5,869 nucleotides of DNA, from the NCBI GenBank assembly GCA_937960755.1, contig CALGOL010000229.1, forward strand, positions 1-5,869. The letters run 5' to 3'. The DNA is from an uncultured Azospirillum sp. (GTDB lineage Bacteria; Pseudomonadota; Alphaproteobacteria; Azospirillales; Azospirillaceae). The number at the start of each line of letters is the position of its first letter. Within the stretch, counting starts at the first letter, position 1. Both the position numbers and the translations under genes were made by a program. This document shows, one piece after another, positions 5,394 through 5,869 of this stretch. The notes beneath the pieces are model-generated. The model saw nothing but the letters and a program-made list of their open reading frames with translations. It had not been told where the DNA came from and searched no databases.

Positions 5394-5869
5394 TGGTCCG
5401 CGCTCCGCTTCTGGTCCCGCCGCGCCAAGCGCAGCGCGTTCAATATCACAATCAGCGACGACGACGACATGGCGAGCGCCGCCAGCAGCGGCGTCAATTG
5501 CCCAGCCATCGCCAAAGGCGCCGCCAACACATTGTAAACGATGGACAGCCCAAGGTTCTGGCGCACCAGACGCTCGGCGCGGCGCGCCACCTCCAGCGTC
5601 TCGACAATCACCCCCAGCCGGTCGCCCTGAAACACCACGTCGGCGGCGGTCTGGCTGACGTCCACCGCGGTGGACGGCGACATGGACACCGTCGCGGCCG
5701 CCAAAGCCGGCGCGTCGTTCAGCCCGTCCCCCACCATCATCACCTTGCGGCCCTGAGCCCGCAGCGCCTCCAGCGCCTTGGTCTTGTCGGCGGGGGACTG
5801 CTCGGCCCGCCAATCGGCGATCCCCAGCAGCTTCGCCATCGCCGCCGCCACCGGCCGCCGGTCGCCCGA
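5390..5869 (-). CDS. ccoI: Copper-translocating P-type ATPase CcoI/FixI, C-terminal 159 residues (5' end outside window)
   Basis: This is the C-terminus of a P1B-type copper-exporting ATPase that supplies copper for cbb3-oxidase assembly. The frame is open to the window edge. The visible sequence begins SGD, the end of the conserved LSGD motif of the P domain. GDGLNDAPAL, the Mg-binding hinge motif, follows at visible residues 47-56. The last two membrane helices (about 107-127 and 128-148) carry the metal-site motifs of copper pumps: Tyr112-Asn113 in helix 7 and Met134 with Ser137-Ser138 in MSSSS of helix 8. The N-terminal heavy-metal domain, the CPC motif and the DKTG phosphorylation site are upstream of the window. 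The copper P-type assignment is clear. The CcoI/FixI subtype, as opposed to CopA, comes mainly from the overlapping ccoS. Confidence 0.93.
   Translation of the reverse strand, partial: SGDRRPVAAAMAKLLGIADWRAEQSPADKTKALEALRAQGRKVMMVGDGLNDAPALAAATVSMSPSTAVDVSQTAADVVFQGDRLGVIVETLEVARRAERLVRQNLGLSIVYNVLAAPLAMAGQLTPLLAALAMSSSSLIVILNALRLARRDQKRSADQ

Noticed and set aside
5394..5813. Extended form of ccoS reading back through ccoI
   Set aside because: The added part is ccoI in another frame; the family is about 50 residues and the ATGA overlap marks the true start at 5393.

Overview
The window is a GC-rich, tightly packed respiratory gene cluster from what looks like an alphaproteobacterium. It holds most of an aa3-type cytochrome c oxidase operon on the + strand and, converging on it from the - strand, the end of a cbb3-oxidase copper/assembly pair. 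The assignment to Alphaproteobacteria rests on gene order (coxB-ctaD-ctaB-small CoxF-like gene-ctaG-ctaE-DUF983) and on the close resemblance of the subunits to Paracoccus/Rhizobiales-type aa3 oxidases. I cannot name a genus from sequence alone.

Layout: the 3' end of coxB (subunit II, with the complete CuA ligand set) runs to 391. ctaD (subunit I, 423-2063), ctaB (heme O synthase, 2080-3141), a 45-residue single-TM protein of CoxF type (3158-3295) and ctaG (Cox11, 3300-3863) follow with gaps of 31 nt or less. A 145-nt gap full of inverted repeats (3864-4008) then separates ctaG from ctaE (subunit III, 4009-4869), which is followed after 2 nt by a DUF983 zinc-ribbon membrane protein (4872-5228). 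Six bases further on, the opposite-strand genes end: ccoS (5393-5235) and the C-terminal 159 residues of the copper P-type ATPase ccoI/fixI (from the window edge to 5390), which overlap by an ATGA. No stretch above 300 bases lacks a gene.

How they work together: CtaB farnesylates heme b on the way to heme a, CtaG delivers copper to the CuB site of subunit I, and subunits I, II and III form the proton-pumping oxidase core. The small CoxF-like and DUF983 proteins are probable but unproven assembly or accessory factors. CcoI and CcoS serve the second, high-affinity cbb3 oxidase, so the window sits at the junction of two terminal-oxidase systems.

The most unusual feature is in ctaB. Codons 10-53 are made of a 131-bp palindromic repeat (2108-2238) of the CCCTCTCCCC / GGGTGAGGGG type normally seen between genes. 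The reading frame stays open through it and then enters an intact heme O synthase, so it appears to add about 44 low-complexity residues to the cytoplasmic N-terminus and to place a very stable foldback about 28 nt after the start codon. The rest of the window is largely conventional, and I do not see a wholly new multi-gene system in it.
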